A stretch of 64,000 bases of DNA from Actinopolymorpha pittospori (GCF_014873875.1 NZ_JADBEM010000001.1:7254001-7318000), one strand, 5' to 3'; positions 1 to 9,511 are shown, counted from the stretch's first letter. Numbers and translations: made by a program. Notes: generated from the sequence alone by a model not told the origin.

Positions 1-233
1 TCGACGCCCTGCCCGGCTACTTCATGCAGCGACTCGGACCCACCCTCGGGTCACTGCTCGAAGCCGCGATAGCCAGTGGCGAGATTCGAGCCGACATCAG
101 CCCCAAGGACCTCCTGTACGCCGTCGCCAACCTCTGCATGCCCGTGAGCGACGATGGTCCCGCCTACAGCCAACGCATGGTCGCGCTGCTCGTCGACGGA
201 CTGCGCCACAGCGCCGAACGTCAGCAGTCGTGA
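1..233 (+). CDS. TetR-family regulator, C-terminal part only
   Basis: The window opens inside this gene; the reading frame starts at base 3 and runs to a TGA at 231-233. About 76 residues of an alpha-helical ligand-binding domain remain. The run GSLLEAAIASGEIRADI, followed by a hydrophobic helix and GLRHSA near the end, is typical of the last helices of TetR/AcrR regulators with a TetR_C type domain, in which an IASGEI/R turn precedes the final two helices. The DNA-binding half lies outside the window, so target genes cannot be inferred. The call rests on pattern resemblance only. Confidence 0.6.
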   Translation, partial: DALPGYFMQRLGPTLGSLLEAAIASGEIRADISPKDLLYAVANLCMPVSDDGPAYSQRMVALLVDGLRHSAERQQS

Positions 234-418
234 GCATGTCCTCACCGATGCCACCTGCCCGCCGGCGCACGGCCTCGTGAGTGCGGTGTCATCTCGCGTG
301 TCAACGGTGCGGGGATCGCGTACGCGGATTCGCCTCGCGAAAAGCGACAGGTGCGGCAGGATCGTCACCACGGTGAATGCGATTCAACTCTGCGGGCTGA
401 TCGTGAAGGAGACGCGCC

Positions 419-751
419 ATGAACGTGGAACGGCGGGGGAACGAAGCCGAGCAGGTCGTCACTCGCAAGGGCGGAGCCGACTCCGTCGACGGGTACATCG
501 AGGAACTCGCGAGCCCCGAGGTCGTTCGCGACGTACTCATCGAGGAACTGCGACGCATCAACCACGGCTACCTGTCCGCCCTGGTCGCGCTCAAGGCCTG
601 CACGGATCCGCCGGAGCGCTTTGACGAGCGATTCGCGACCGCCGTGGTCGGCTACGTGCAGGAACTGCCCACCGAGAAGGAGCTGAAGGCCGTCCAGGAT
701 TCGTACGACAAGATGCGTGCCTGGCACACCGAAGACCCGCGGAACCGCTGA
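419..751 (+). CDS. Hypothetical 110-aa protein
   Basis: The ATG at 419 follows a good ribosome site (GAAGGAGA, about 6 bases upstream), and codon third positions are mostly G or C, so this is very likely a real gene. The product is soluble and charged. It has an acidic stretch around residues 25-50 (DGYIEELASPEVV, then LIEELRR) that should be helical. There is no signal peptide or membrane segment. I do not recognise a family. It stands alone: the gene before it ends at 233 and a long hairpin follows it. Confidence 0.7.
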   Translation: MNVERRGNEAEQVVTRKGGADSVDGYIEELASPEVVRDVLIEELRRINHGYLSALVALKACTDPPERFDERFATAVVGYVQELPTEKELKAVQDSYDKMRAWHTEDPRNR

Positions 752-1069
752 GCATGGGCCGGGGTCGCACTCGCTGCCGCGGGCATCTCCCCCGACTCCC
801 AGGTCAGTTGGTCGTCGTCAGTGTTAACGAACCCTCATCGGGGGAAGGCTTCCGAAGGGGCCACAGCACGCTCAGCCCCGAGGGTCGCCTACGCCCAGGC
901 TCGCCTGCCCGCGCATACGCCGGCGTAGGCGACCCACACCACCGGGGAACGCCTCACCACGTCGCGGGTTCACCGGGTCACCGCAAGGCCAGGTCACCGC
1001 GATGCCCCTTTCGGAGTTGCTTGTGGGGTTCCCCTGAGGGCCGAACGCGGACGAGCGCAGACTGATGTC
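752..1069. other. Intergenic stretch with a long hairpin
   Basis: No convincing gene is present in these 318 bases; open frames here have poor codon use. The only structure is an inverted repeat with perfect 14-base arms at 882-895 (GGGTCGCCTACGCC) and 922-935, separated by 26 bases. No T-run follows it. It could end transcription of the preceding 110-aa gene or be an operator-like element. Confidence 0.5.
882..935. terminator. Long inverted repeat, possible terminator
   Basis: Perfect 14-base arms (882-895 and 922-935) with a GC-rich 26-base loop. It lies 130 bases past the stop at 751. There is no U-tract, which is common for actinobacterial terminators, so the role is inferred. Confidence 0.4.
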
Positions 1070-1534
1070 ATGCCAGGGCCAGAGTGGGCGAAGATCGTTC
1101 CTGCGGTCCCGTCTGTGCAGCCACCCGCTCAGACTCCGCCAGGGGGCCGGCGGTTCGAGGCCATCGGTCTCGAGCTGACGCCGGCGCCGCTTGACGCCGT
1201 GCCCGATTTGACCGTGGAGCGGGCTGTGTGGGCGTTCGAGGCGCTCTGGGGGGAGCGTTGGCGCGAGTACGGTCCGCCCGAGGCTGAGCTGATGCTTGGT
1301 CGCAACGGCAGTTTCTTCTTCGAACCCGGGCCGGGGATGAGCTTCGCGGTGTCCTTCGCCGACCGCCTGCTGTGGATCCTGGACTGGGACAAAGTGCACA
1401 GCCGTTCCCGACCCTCGACAACCTCCGAGGCGAGGCGCGTGCACGGCACCGCGATCGTGGACGCGACCAACGGCGAGGTGCTGGCCGTCCTTCAGAACGG
1501 CAGCGAACTGCCGCCATCGGCGGCCGCCCGCTGA
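1070..1534 (+). CDS. Hypothetical 154-aa protein
   Basis: The ATG at 1070 opens a frame with strong G/C third positions to a TGA at 1532-1534. After a proline-rich N-terminus (residues 1-25) comes a folded-looking region with many aromatic residues: WAFEALWGERW at about 44-54, FFFEPGPG at about 82-89, and LLWILDWD at about 99-106. There is no signal peptide or membrane segment. I cannot name a family. No ribosome site is obvious, so the start could be slightly different. Confidence 0.6.
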   Translation: MPGPEWAKIVPAVPSVQPPAQTPPGGRRFEAIGLELTPAPLDAVPDLTVERAVWAFEALWGERWREYGPPEAELMLGRNGSFFFEPGPGMSFAVSFADRLLWILDWDKVHSRSRPSTTSEARRVHGTAIVDATNGEVLAVLQNGSELPPSAAAR

Positions 1535-1612
1535 CCAGCGACGCGTCAGCCTGCGGATGGCGGACGTCAACGCTCCCTTGCGCTGGTGACGGTCGCTGGT
1601 TTCAGGTTGATC

Positions 1613-2278
1613 TCAGTTGAACACCGACACCCGGGTGCGGTGGTGCCGTGGCTCCTCGATCTCGTCGATCATCGCCACCGCGAGGTCCGCGTAGGACAGG
1701 TACGCCGATGCCGGTGCTGCCGTCTCGCCCCCGATCCGGTAGTGGCCGGTCCTGGGGCCGTCCGCCCGCAGGAGTGCGGGCGGGGTGAGCGTGAGCCAGT
1801 CGACGCTGGTACGCCGCGACTTCAGCCGGTCCAGGCCGGCGGCGTGCGCGGCGGCGAACGGCCGGATCTGCGCCGGGAACATGGACGGATCATCCATCAC
1901 CATCCGCCCGTCGGTGGTGGTGAGAGTCGCGAACAGGCCGACCACGAGGAGCCGTGGAACGCCCGCGCCGGCCATGCCGTCCAGCAGGGCGTCAGCAGCC
2001 TTGACGAAGAAGTGCGGGTCGAGGTCGGCGAAGCCCTGATCGGGTCCGCTGAAGGGGCTCACCGCGTGCACCACGGCGTCGTGGCCACGCACGATCGCGG
2101 GGATGTGTTCGGTGTCGGTGACGTTCCCCCGCACTACCGTGACCCCGACCGCCTCGATGCCAGCGTGCCGGTTCGGGTCCCGGACGACGGCGGTGACCTG
2201 ATGCCCACGCGTGCGTGCCTCGGCCGTGAGGGCTCGTCCGGCCCTGCCGCCCGCTCCGAAGATGGCGATGCTGGTCAT
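1613..2278 (-). CDS. NAD(P)H-binding atypical SDR (NmrA-like)
   Basis: A 221-aa Rossmann-fold protein. It begins with MTSIAIFGAGGRAGRAL, the glycine-rich dinucleotide-binding turn GxxGxxG of atypical short-chain dehydrogenases, then TAVVRDP and VVRGNVTD as in NAD(P)H-binding NmrA-like reductases. The usual catalytic YxxxK is not evident, as expected for this class, which includes reductases and redox sensors. It is divergent from a DUF998 gene and an HxlR regulator, a common setting in which HxlR controls the oxidoreductase. Its substrate cannot be told from the sequence. Confidence 0.8.
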   Translation of the reverse strand: MTSIAIFGAGGRAGRALTAEARTRGHQVTAVVRDPNRHAGIEAVGVTVVRGNVTDTEHIPAIVRGHDAVVHAVSPFSGPDQGFADLDPHFFVKAADALLDGMAGAGVPRLLVVGLFATLTTTDGRMVMDDPSMFPAQIRPFAAAHAAGLDRLKSRRTSVDWLTLTPPALLRADGPRTGHYRIGGETAAPASAYLSYADLAVAMIDEIEEPRHHRTRVSVFN

Positions 2279-2333
2279 GTCGCTCCGTTCTGGAGGCGTG
2301 TCTCGCCACCAGAACCAGGACAGTAATCCAGCA

Positions 2334-2346
2334 GGTACCGGTTACC
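2334..2346. promoter_or_regulatory. Possible operator between divergent genes
   Basis: GGTACCGGTTACC, with arms GGTA and TACC, lies between the reductase gene (start 2278) and the DUF998/HxlR unit (start 2377). The HxlR protein encoded nearby is a candidate binder. It is short and imperfect, so this is only a suggestion. Confidence 0.25.
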
Positions 2347-2376
2347 TCAACGAAACTAGGGCTCTCGGGACTTCCG

Positions 2377-3055
2377 GTGGGCACCCAACAGGCGCTGGAC
2401 GGGTTCTCTGGGGGCGACGCCGGGCGGCCCATCGGTCGAGTACTCGCCGCGGTCGTGATGTTCACGGTCGCCGGGGTCGTGCGCTCTGGCTACTCACCGG
2501 TGCACCAGGCGATCAGTGCTCTCGGCACCGGGCCGCAGGGCTGGATCATCAACACGACAAGGGTTCTGCTGAGCGTGAGCTTGATGGCGTTCGCCGTGGC
2601 CTTCGCCGTCCTCATGCGTGGGGTGCTACGCACGGGTGCGCGCAATCTCGCCGTCGGGTGTGTGCTGGTCGACGGTGTTGGGACGCTCACGGCCAGCGTC
2701 TTCACCTCGGGACCCTCGACAGTTGTCCTGCATTCGATCGGAGCGACACTTGGCTGTCGTGTCATTGGTCGTCTCCATCGTCGTCGGGATCGGTTTGCGG
2801 CGGCAGCCGCAGTGGCGCCGATGGGGAACCTATTCGCTGACAGCCGCGGCAGTGGCGGTCATGCTGGTTGTCGCGGGGTATGCGCTGTTGATGCCGCGTT
2901 CCCCACTTCACACGCTGCGGCTCGGTGGGCTGCTCGAACGAACCGACTTCGCCTGGCACTACGCCTGGTACGCAGCGTTTGGCCTGCGGATGTTCCTCGG
3001 TACCGACCGCGCCCGGGTACCGGATCTACGGCGAGGGTTAGCCTCGCACTCATGA
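2377..3055 (+). pseudogene. DUF998 membrane protein, one-base frameshift
   Basis: The first half reads from the GTG at 2377 with hydrophobic segments around residues 22-36 and 63-85, the SALG motif of DUF998 proteins and a conserved end at LHSIGATL. The second half continues one frame over (AVVSLVVSIVVGIGL, WGTYSLTAAAVAVML, and a last aromatic helix FAWHYAWYAAF), ending with TGA at 3053-3055. Skipping a single base near 2752 (in ACACTTGGCTG) joins the halves into a complete protein of about 225 aa. The stop overlaps the HxlR start as ATGA, so the second frame is the true one. The function of DUF998 proteins is unknown. A sequencing error is an alternative to real decay. Confidence 0.75.
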
Positions 3056-3438
3056 CCACGCCCCTGGACCCGGACATGTTCGATCCCCTGTGCCCCTCCA
3101 GCGCCATGCCGATCCAGATCGGGGACAAGTGGACCGGGATGGTCGTGCTCTGCCTCGAAGGTGGCCCACGACGGTTCAGCGAGTTGAAGGCTCCCCTTCG
3201 TGGCATCACACCGAAGGTGCTGACCCAGACGCTGCGAGCGATGGAACGTGACGGCCTGGTGACCCGGACCGCCTACGACGAGAACCCACCCCGGGTCGAG
3301 TACGAGCTGACTCCGCTGGGACGCAGCCTGCTCACCCTCGTCGCGGCCGCCCGCGCGTGGAGCAGGGACCACCTCCCGGCGCTGCTGCAGGACCGCGAGG
3401 CGCACGACGCGGCACCCGTCCGACGCCTGCTGGTGTAG
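3052..3438 (+). CDS. HxlR-family winged-helix regulator
   Basis: A 128-aa regulator starting at ATG 3052, overlapping the preceding stop as ATGA. The HxlR hallmarks are clear: an early cysteine in the CPSS segment, the IGDKWT motif, then RFSELKAPLRGITPKVL (recognition helix) and RDGLVTRTAYDENPPRVEY (wing). HxlR proteins bind as dimers and often sense electrophiles or redox state through the N-terminal cysteine. It is translationally coupled to the DUF998 gene and sits near a divergent NAD(P)H-binding oxidoreductase, its most likely target. Confidence 0.9.
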   Translation: MTTPLDPDMFDPLCPSSAMPIQIGDKWTGMVVLCLEGGPRRFSELKAPLRGITPKVLTQTLRAMERDGLVTRTAYDENPPRVEYELTPLGRSLLTLVAAARAWSRDHLPALLQDREAHDAAPVRRLLV

Positions 3439-3488
3439 GACCGTCGGTCTGGGAGGGCTGGAGATCGGCCTCCCCTTCTGGTCTCCGG

Positions 3489-4103
3489 TCAGAAGTCGAC
3501 GCGCATCACCGCGCGTCGTGGTGTCGGCGTGCTGACCTCGCTGTAGCCCGCGGCGGCGAAGAGGCTCCGGCTCCCCACATACAGCGCGGCGGCACCGGCG
3601 TCCTCTCCTGCCCGCGTGATCTTCGGGTATGCCTCCACCGCGCGGGCGCCGCGTTCGCGGGCGAAGTCGATCGCGGCGTGTGCCAGGGCGGATGCGATTC
3701 CGCGGCGGCGGTATGCCTTGCGGACGACGAAGCACGTCACGGCCCAGACGCCGTCGTCGGCCTTGTTCTCGTCGCGTCCGGTCCAGGGAACGCGCATCCT
3801 CAGCAGCCGTGGGTAGGCGGTGCGGGGTTCGACGGCGCACCAGCCGGCCGGCTCACCTTCGCAGTATGCGATCAGGCCAGTGGTCGAGGAGGCCCGCGAG
3901 TCTCCGCAGTTGGTCTGCTCGTGGAGTCGTTCGGCGCGCTCCGGCGGTCGCACCGAGGTGCGCCACTCCTCGTTGTTCAGCTTGAAGAACTGGCACTGGC
4001 AGTCGTGGCCTTCGCCCGCGCTGAAGACTGCCTGCAGGTCGTCCCAGGACGCTTCGTTGGCCGGGACGCTCCTGAGCTGGTCCGGTGAGTTGCCTGTCGC
4101 CAT
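3489..4103 (-). CDS. GNAT-family N-acetyltransferase
   Basis: About 204 aa from the ATG at 4103, chosen because GGGAAG lies about 8 bases upstream; an in-frame ATG at 4154 has no better signal. The core acetyl-CoA site is visible as VRKAYRRRGIASALAHAA (Q/RxxGxG/A type loop) near residues 129-146. Before it lies the WCAVEPRTAYPRL strand typical of a GNAT subgroup in which the N-terminus carries a CQFF motif (here CQCQFFKLNNEEW). The substrate is unknown. It stands alone and runs tail to tail with the HxlR gene. Confidence 0.85.
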   Translation of the reverse strand: MATGNSPDQLRSVPANEASWDDLQAVFSAGEGHDCQCQFFKLNNEEWRTSVRPPERAERLHEQTNCGDSRASSTTGLIAYCEGEPAGWCAVEPRTAYPRLLRMRVPWTGRDENKADDGVWAVTCFVVRKAYRRRGIASALAHAAIDFARERGARAVEAYPKITRAGEDAGAAALYVGSRSLFAAAGYSEVSTPTPRRAVMRVDF

Positions 4104-4169
4104 GCCCCCATCTTCCCAGCGCGGTTGGGCGCGGATCCACGTGCCGACGCCCACCCGCGATGACGCACC

Positions 4170-5771
4170 CTAGCGGCCGTAGTGACCGCGGCCGCCGTGG
4201 TGTGACCCTCCGGCCGGGCTGACCTTGGACAGGAACGCGTCGTAGGCGGGTTTCGGCGTCCACGGCTGCGTGCTGTACATCAGGCCGAAGGTGTTCTCGC
4301 GGTTGGCGTTGTCGTGGGACTGGTTGTCGACGAGTTCGTACCAGATCATCGGTCCGGCGTAGGGCAGGGAGAACCAGTAGTCGAACTCCTGGGCCGTCCA
4401 GGCGGCCTGGTTCGCCTCACTGATCTCGCCCTCTCCGGTGCCGGTCGCCCAGCCGACCTCGGTGGCCCAGATCTTGCGGTTCGTGTCACCGTGGGAGTTC
4501 ATCAACGCGATGACGCGCTCGAGTTCCTGGAAGGTCCACTGGTCGTCGCCGGGCGCCGACACGTAGGTGTAGGTGTGGTAGGCGATGCTGTCGAAGTAGC
4601 CCTTGCCGCCGTTGGCGTAGATCGCGGTCATGAAGTCGATCGGTTTCATGCTGTCCGGCACGTAGATCGGGTCGACCGGCGCGAAACCGCCGACCAGCAC
4701 GGTCGGTGCGGGTACGCGGAGTTCCCGGGCCGCGCGGCGGATGCCGGTCGTGCCGGGGATCAGCATGTTGTGGGTGTACTGCGCGGGGTCGACGGCGGGC
4801 ATGTTGAAGAACTTCATGTTCTGCTCGTTGCCGAGTTCGAAGGTGATGGTGACGCCGCGGTTCAGGTAGCGCTTGGCGATCTGGTACGCGATCTGCCCAT
4901 AGGAGGCGTTGTCGGTCGGCGCGTAGTTGTGGTCACGGGTGTCGGCGCCGTCGGCCGCCCAGGAGGGGGCGGACCTGATGACCAGGTTGTACTTCAGGCC
5001 GTGGGCCTTGATCGTGTCGAAGATCATGTCGGCCTGGGTCCAGTCGATGGTTCCCCTGGTGGGTTCCATCAGATCCCAGAACAGGGTCGCCCGCACCCAT
5101 GTGGTGCCGGTGGCGGCTACCTGGTCGTAGAGGGCGTCGAGGCTGTCCTGGGTCTGGAAGTAGGGGTCCTGGGTGTTGAAGCCGAGGTCCTCGCCGCTGT
5201 AGGTGCGGTTCGGGTTGGCGGTCAGCTCCACATCGTCGGCGAAGCTGAGACCGCTGTTGTCGTTCTTGTAGAGGAAGATGAACGCGCTGGTGCTGGCCGG
5301 TCCGGTGATGAACGACACGCTGAGGTTGGTGTAGGCGGTGGCGGTCGTGTGCGTGTTGACCTCGGTCCCCTCACCGGCGTAGTTCTTCACCCCGAGGTAG
5401 ACGAGGTCGGACTGGGTCATCACCCATCCGGTCAGGGTGTAGGAGGTGTTCGGGGTCAGGCCGGTGACGGTCTGGGAGACGCCGGTGAACACCGTTCCGA
5501 GGTTGACCGCGTAAGTGCCGGAGTGCGCGTTGTTCGCCACCACGGTGGCGTCGTTGGTGTTGTCCCACGGGGCGAGGGAACCGGTTTCGAAGCCGGGATT
5601 GGGATTGAGGACACCGGACTTCTTCCCCGGCTTCCCTGCCGTGCCCGCGTCGGCGGGGTGGGTGCTGGCCGAGGCGACGGTCAGGTGCTGCGCGTTGAGA
5701 GCCAGGAGTACGCAGGCCAGCACGGCCAGGACCAGCGTTCCGCTCCGGATGGTTCCACCTCTGGCTCGCAT
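4170..5771 (-). CDS. Secreted glycoside hydrolase with N-terminal CBM
   Basis: A 533-aa exported protein. The N-terminus is a Sec signal (hydrophobic LVLAVLACVLLAL at residues 13-25). A beta-sandwich carbohydrate-binding region of CBM4/9/22 type follows (about 55-185: NPGFETGSLAPW start, SFADDVEL end). A GH5/GH39-like (clan GH-A) TIM barrel makes up the rest (about 195-515). Likely acid/base Glu is in FELGNEQN and nucleophile Glu in IWATEVGW. The C-terminus is a short His/Gly-rich tail (GGSHHGGRGHYGR). It probably cleaves an extracellular polysaccharide; linkage specificity cannot be read. It is monocistronic. Confidence 0.85.
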   Translation of the reverse strand: MRARGGTIRSGTLVLAVLACVLLALNAQHLTVASASTHPADAGTAGKPGKKSGVLNPNPGFETGSLAPWDNTNDATVVANNAHSGTYAVNLGTVFTGVSQTVTGLTPNTSYTLTGWVMTQSDLVYLGVKNYAGEGTEVNTHTTATAYTNLSVSFITGPASTSAFIFLYKNDNSGLSFADDVELTANPNRTYSGEDLGFNTQDPYFQTQDSLDALYDQVAATGTTWVRATLFWDLMEPTRGTIDWTQADMIFDTIKAHGLKYNLVIRSAPSWAADGADTRDHNYAPTDNASYGQIAYQIAKRYLNRGVTITFELGNEQNMKFFNMPAVDPAQYTHNMLIPGTTGIRRAARELRVPAPTVLVGGFAPVDPIYVPDSMKPIDFMTAIYANGGKGYFDSIAYHTYTYVSAPGDDQWTFQELERVIALMNSHGDTNRKIWATEVGWATGTGEGEISEANQAAWTAQEFDYWFSLPYAGPMIWYELVDNQSHDNANRENTFGLMYSTQPWTPKPAYDAFLSKVSPAGGSHHGGRGHYGR

Positions 5772-6066
5772 GACGGCCTCTCTCCGTTGCGCCGAACTCC
5801 CCGCGTGGCGAACTCCGACGCGGATGCTGACCGGCGACCGGCGTTCGCGCTGAACGACCCACGGAGTCTAGGCGCGCCACGCAGGAACGGGCAGTGGTGC
5901 GAGGTCCGAAGGCGGACGGCCTGTACGTGGTCAGTCCGCGAGCGCTGGCGCAAGGGATACGAGGTTGGCCGCCCTCCGGCGTGTTCGTCTCCTGGTCACG
6001 AGTGCTCGGGACACTCGCTGCCAAAGCTGACTACGTGATGTCGCCCAGACGACGCAGGAAACGCGG

Positions 6067-6230
6067 TCAATGAAGGGTGGGTCGGTAGGTGAGCTCCTGG
6101 ATGTGACCGTCCAGCGTCCGGTGCTCCACCAGTTCCAGGTCGAGTCGTGTGGGCGAGGTGTCATGAACCCGCTCCTCGCGCCACGAGGGCTCCGGCGCGT
6201 TCTGGATCGACCTCAGGCTCAGGCTGACGA
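6067..6230 (-). pseudogene. Possible coding remnant of unknown gene
   Basis: Reading leftward to the TGA at 6067-6069, this frame has strong G/C third-position bias and a protein-like sequence (TRLDLELVEHRTLDGHIQEL). No start codon or ribosome site is visible near 6230. It partly overlaps the end of the frameshifted membrane gene next door. It may be the C-terminus of a lost gene. The family is not recognised. Confidence 0.3.
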
Positions 6231-6906
6231 CTGATCCAGCGTTGGCAGTGATCCGCCTGTCGTTCGGTGGGACCTGAACCTCTGGATCCCGGCCAGATTG
6301 AGGGCGATACCCCACAGGCTGACCATGACGAGGAAGGGCAGCCACGAGGCGGTCGTCATGGTGCCCGCCAGAAGGTGTCTGGCCGATTCGAAGGGCGTCA
6401 GCCACGCGCGTGACGATGGAGCGATCGCACCCAGCACCAGCCACAGACCCAGCGGGGCACACGATCGTCGCCAGGCATGCCAGGACAGCGCGACGAAGCA
6501 GGAGCCCGAAACCTGTACCAGTGAGCTGAGCAACGACCTGCGCCACGACGCTGCCGAGCACGAGCTCCACCGCACTCCCCCACGGGTGCGGCGAATGCGA
6601 CGGGAACGCCGCCACCACGGCAGCCGACACGATCGCCCCGAACGGCGCGAAACCAACGGCGACTCCGACCGCCCAGCCAAGCGTTGAAGGCAACTTTCGG
6701 CGGCGGCCATGCAGGTGGAGGTCGTAGGTCATGACGGCGCCACAGAAGGGAACACCCACCGACAGCAGGCTCTGGACGGGTGCGGACACGGCCGCGAAGT
6801 CCCTCTCCCCGCCGGACAGGTCCGCTGTGACAGCGACCGCTCCCGCGACCCCGGCCAGCGCGGTGACCACTCCGATCGTCACCAGCGCGCGAGCGTGCCG
6901 ATGCAT
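6219..6906 (-). pseudogene. Multi-pass membrane protein (ABC-2-like), frameshifted
   Basis: Starts at ATG 6906. The first 150 residues hold at least four hydrophobic helices (LVTIGVVTALAGVAGAVAV, VGVPFCGAVMTYDL, VGVAVGFAPFGAIVSAAVVA, VVAQVVAQLTGTGFGLLLR). After ACLATIV the homology continues only when one base is skipped near 6460 (in GTGTGCCCCG). The continuing frame reads APLGLWLVLGAI, then LLAGTMTTASWLPFLVM and WGIALNLAG, ending at 6219. The whole resembles actinobacterial ABC-2-type permease-like proteins of about 230 aa. No ATPase gene is adjacent. Confidence 0.6.
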
Positions 6907-6958
6907 CGCGCTGCCCCCTTTTCCACCCCTGGCGCTGCCTCGTGCCCTGAGATTACTG

Positions 6959-6966
6959 AAGTACTT
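6959..6966. promoter_or_regulatory. Possible operator upstream of the membrane gene
   Basis: The palindrome AAGTACTT sits about 55 bases before the ATG at 6906, inside a locally AT-richer stretch (GATTACTGAAGTACTTACAG). It may be a GntR- or TetR-type operator; no regulator is adjacent. Confidence 0.2.
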
Positions 6967-7093
6967 ACAGCGTTCGCCGAGCCGGCGCGTGGCGCCACTC
7001 CGGACGCGGACCGACCACTGCCGGAGGAGGAACCCTTCCGGCCCAAGGCGGGGCTGCTCCCGGTGTCAGCCCCGCCTCACCTCGGGTCGTGCG

Positions 7094-9496
7094 TCAGTCG
7101 GCGGTCGTCGCGCCGAACTCGCGGATGATGGCCCAGTCACTCTGGTTCGCGGTGACCCGGTAGCGGACGTAGCGCGCGGAGGTTGTCGTCGTGACCTTGA
7201 TCTCGGGCTGGTCGGCGAACTCCCCGAGCCGCTCCCAGGTCATGCCGTCGGCGGAGACCTCGAGGACGCCCTGGCGCAGGTAGTCGTCCGGGCGTACGCC
7301 GGGCTCGCTCATCTGCAGGTGGACGCCGGTGAGGTCGCGGACCGCGCCGAGGTCCAGGAGCAGGTAGTCGCCGACCCGGGCGCCCTTGCTGCCCCAGAAG
7401 TACGTCGACAGGTCACCGTCGGTGGCACGGTCGATCGTGTAGGTCTGGTACGTCGGCAGCGACGAGCGGATGTGGCCCGCCGAGGAGACGGTCGGGGTGA
7501 CGCCGAACTCGCGGATCACCAGGCTGGTCCCAGGCTGTGCGCGGGTCGCGCGCAGCCGGAGGAAGCCTGCCGAGGTGCCGACCGGCAACACCGCCTCGAC
7601 GTCGGCCTGGCCGGTCAGGTCGGCGACCCGCTGCCAGGACGAGCCGTCGGTGGAGATCTCCAGGATCGCCTGCCGCGGGTAGGCGTCCGGCTGGTCGGGT
7701 GATCCCATGCTCAGTGTGACCCCGCCGAGCTGCTTCACGCCGTTCAGGTCGAGGGTGACCTAGTCGTCGCGGCGTAGGGAGCGGTCGCTCGCGAAGTAGG
7801 TGGACGGGTCGTCGTCGAGGATGTTCTCCAGCGGATGGCCGGCCGCGGCGGGCAGGGTGGAGGTCGGTGTGGGCGGGACGTCCCAGGGTTCGTCGACACC
7901 TTCGTAGTCCGGCGGCAGTCCGACCTGCTTGATGATCGGCACGAACGACACGAACGACGACACGGGTTTGGGCGAACCCCAGGTGACCTGGGCCAGTGCG
8001 GCCATGGGAGCGCGTAGGTGCCCGGCGACGCTGGGTTCGGGTTCCTCGACGCCGGGTTCTCCCCACAGGGTGAGCTGGGTCCCGCGCAGTTGGGGGCTGT
8101 TCGGGTCGATGTCAATGCTGCCTTGCGGATCGACCGGGAACACGTGGGGTTGGAAGTCCTCGTAGATGGCGGCGGAGTCGGGTCGGCTGACGCCGACGAT
8201 GTAGTAGAGCTCGTGCCAGTTGGAGTTGACGACCTGGTGGCCGCGTTCGAGGACACCGTTGATGTCGAGGAAGTCCGAGCCGTACCAGTAGTCGATGGTC
8301 ACGTCCTGGTCGACGGGGACGAGGTAGCCGGCGACGAGTTGGTCGTTCCAGATGCGCAGGGTTTTGCCGTGCTGCTTGACCAGATCGTTGGCCCAGTTGA
8401 TGAAGCCGTAGAAGGCGTCACGGGCACGGGCCTCCGGCCCGTACTTCTGCCGCGCGTAGTCGCGCAGGTCGGGGAAGTTCGCGATCTGGCTCTCGGGTAG
8501 CCACTCGTCGGCTCCGAGGTGCCAGTACGGTCCGGGGAACAGCGGGAGGTACTCCTCGATGAGGTCGCGGGCGAGGCTGTAGGCGCCGTCCTTGCTCAGG
8601 TCGAGTGCACCGGGCTTCACTGTCCCGTCGGCACCGACCAGGCGCAGGTCCGGGTGGCTGTCGAGGATCTGCGTCATGTGGCCGGGCATGTCGATCTCGG
8701 GGATGACGGTGATGTGGCGGGCGGCCGCGTACGCGACGAGGTCGCGGATCTGCGCCTTGGTGTAGTGGAGGTCGGAGACGATCTCGGGGTGCCGGTCGCT
8801 TTCCAGCCGGAACGCCTGGTCGTCGCTGAGGTGGAGATGCAGGACGTTGTACTTGTAGTACGACAGCAGCCTGATCCGGTCGCGGAGCCAGTCGACGGAG
8901 TAGAACTGGCGTGCGGTGTCCACCATGAAGGAGCGTTCGGCGTAGGCGGGCCAGTCCCGAGCCGTGCCCTTCGCGATGGTGACGCCCTGCCGCAGGAGTT
9001 GGAGGACCGAGCGGGTGCCGTAGAACACCCCGGTCGAGGTGGGGGCGCTGATGAGCAGGACGTCGGCGACCTGGAGTTCGTAGCCCTGCTGGTTGTCGAG
9101 GCCCTCAGGTGTGGCCAGCCGCATGTGGATGTCGCCGCGCCGGGTCCGGGTGGACTGGTAGGCGCCGGTGATGACGGCGACGCGAGTGCCGGTGAGGGCG
9201 TACAGGTCGTCAGCGAGGAGGTGGGCGGTGTCGGTGAGCTCCTCGGCCGCCGCGGGGTCGACCACGATCCGCGAGCCGGGGAGGAACCGGTAGGAGGCCT
9301 GGCCTGGTGCGTCCGTCCACTGCTGGAACGCGGGCAGGACGGTAGGTGCTTGCGGTGGCGTGTCCTGGGGCGCGGCCGCGGCTGGCCGCGTCGTCACGCT
9401 CACTGTGAGGAACAGCAGGCCGCTCAGCAGGGCCGCGAGGGCTCTGCGTGGTGTCGCGGCCCGGCTGATCGCCCGGGCCAGTGGCACCGTCGTCAT
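7094..9496 (-). pseudogene. Secreted GH20 beta-hexosaminidase with two CBM32, in-frame TAG
   Basis: The open frame from ATG 9496 spans 800 codons but has a TAG at 7760-7762 after residue 578. A signal peptide (residues about 1-42), a GH20b N-domain and a GH20 catalytic barrel are intact: HLHLSDDQAFRLE, IPEIDMPGHM, and the catalytic Asp-Glu pair in WHLGADEWLP. The TAG falls early in the first of two discoidin-like CBM32 domains. Beyond it the same frame continues (VTLDLNGV, then VIREFGVTP, and the second module ending AIIREFGAT). Tyr (TAC) is expected there (DDYVTLDL), so one base change explains it. The truncated enzyme could still act on chitin or glycan GlcNAc ends, but its carbohydrate-binding tail would be lost. 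It follows the ROK gene by 15 bases. Confidence 0.85.
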
Positions 9497-9511
9497 CGTT
9501 GTCCCTTTCCG

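Noticed and set aside
872..1570. Long reverse open frame over the 154-aa hypothetical
   Set aside because: Arg/Gly/Pro-rich product and poor codon pattern; the forward frame at 1070 has the expected bias.
4314..6038. Long forward frame opposite the secreted glycoside hydrolase
   Set aside because: Val/Gly/Asp-rich mirror of a high-GC gene; the reverse frame has signal peptide, CBM and catalytic motifs.
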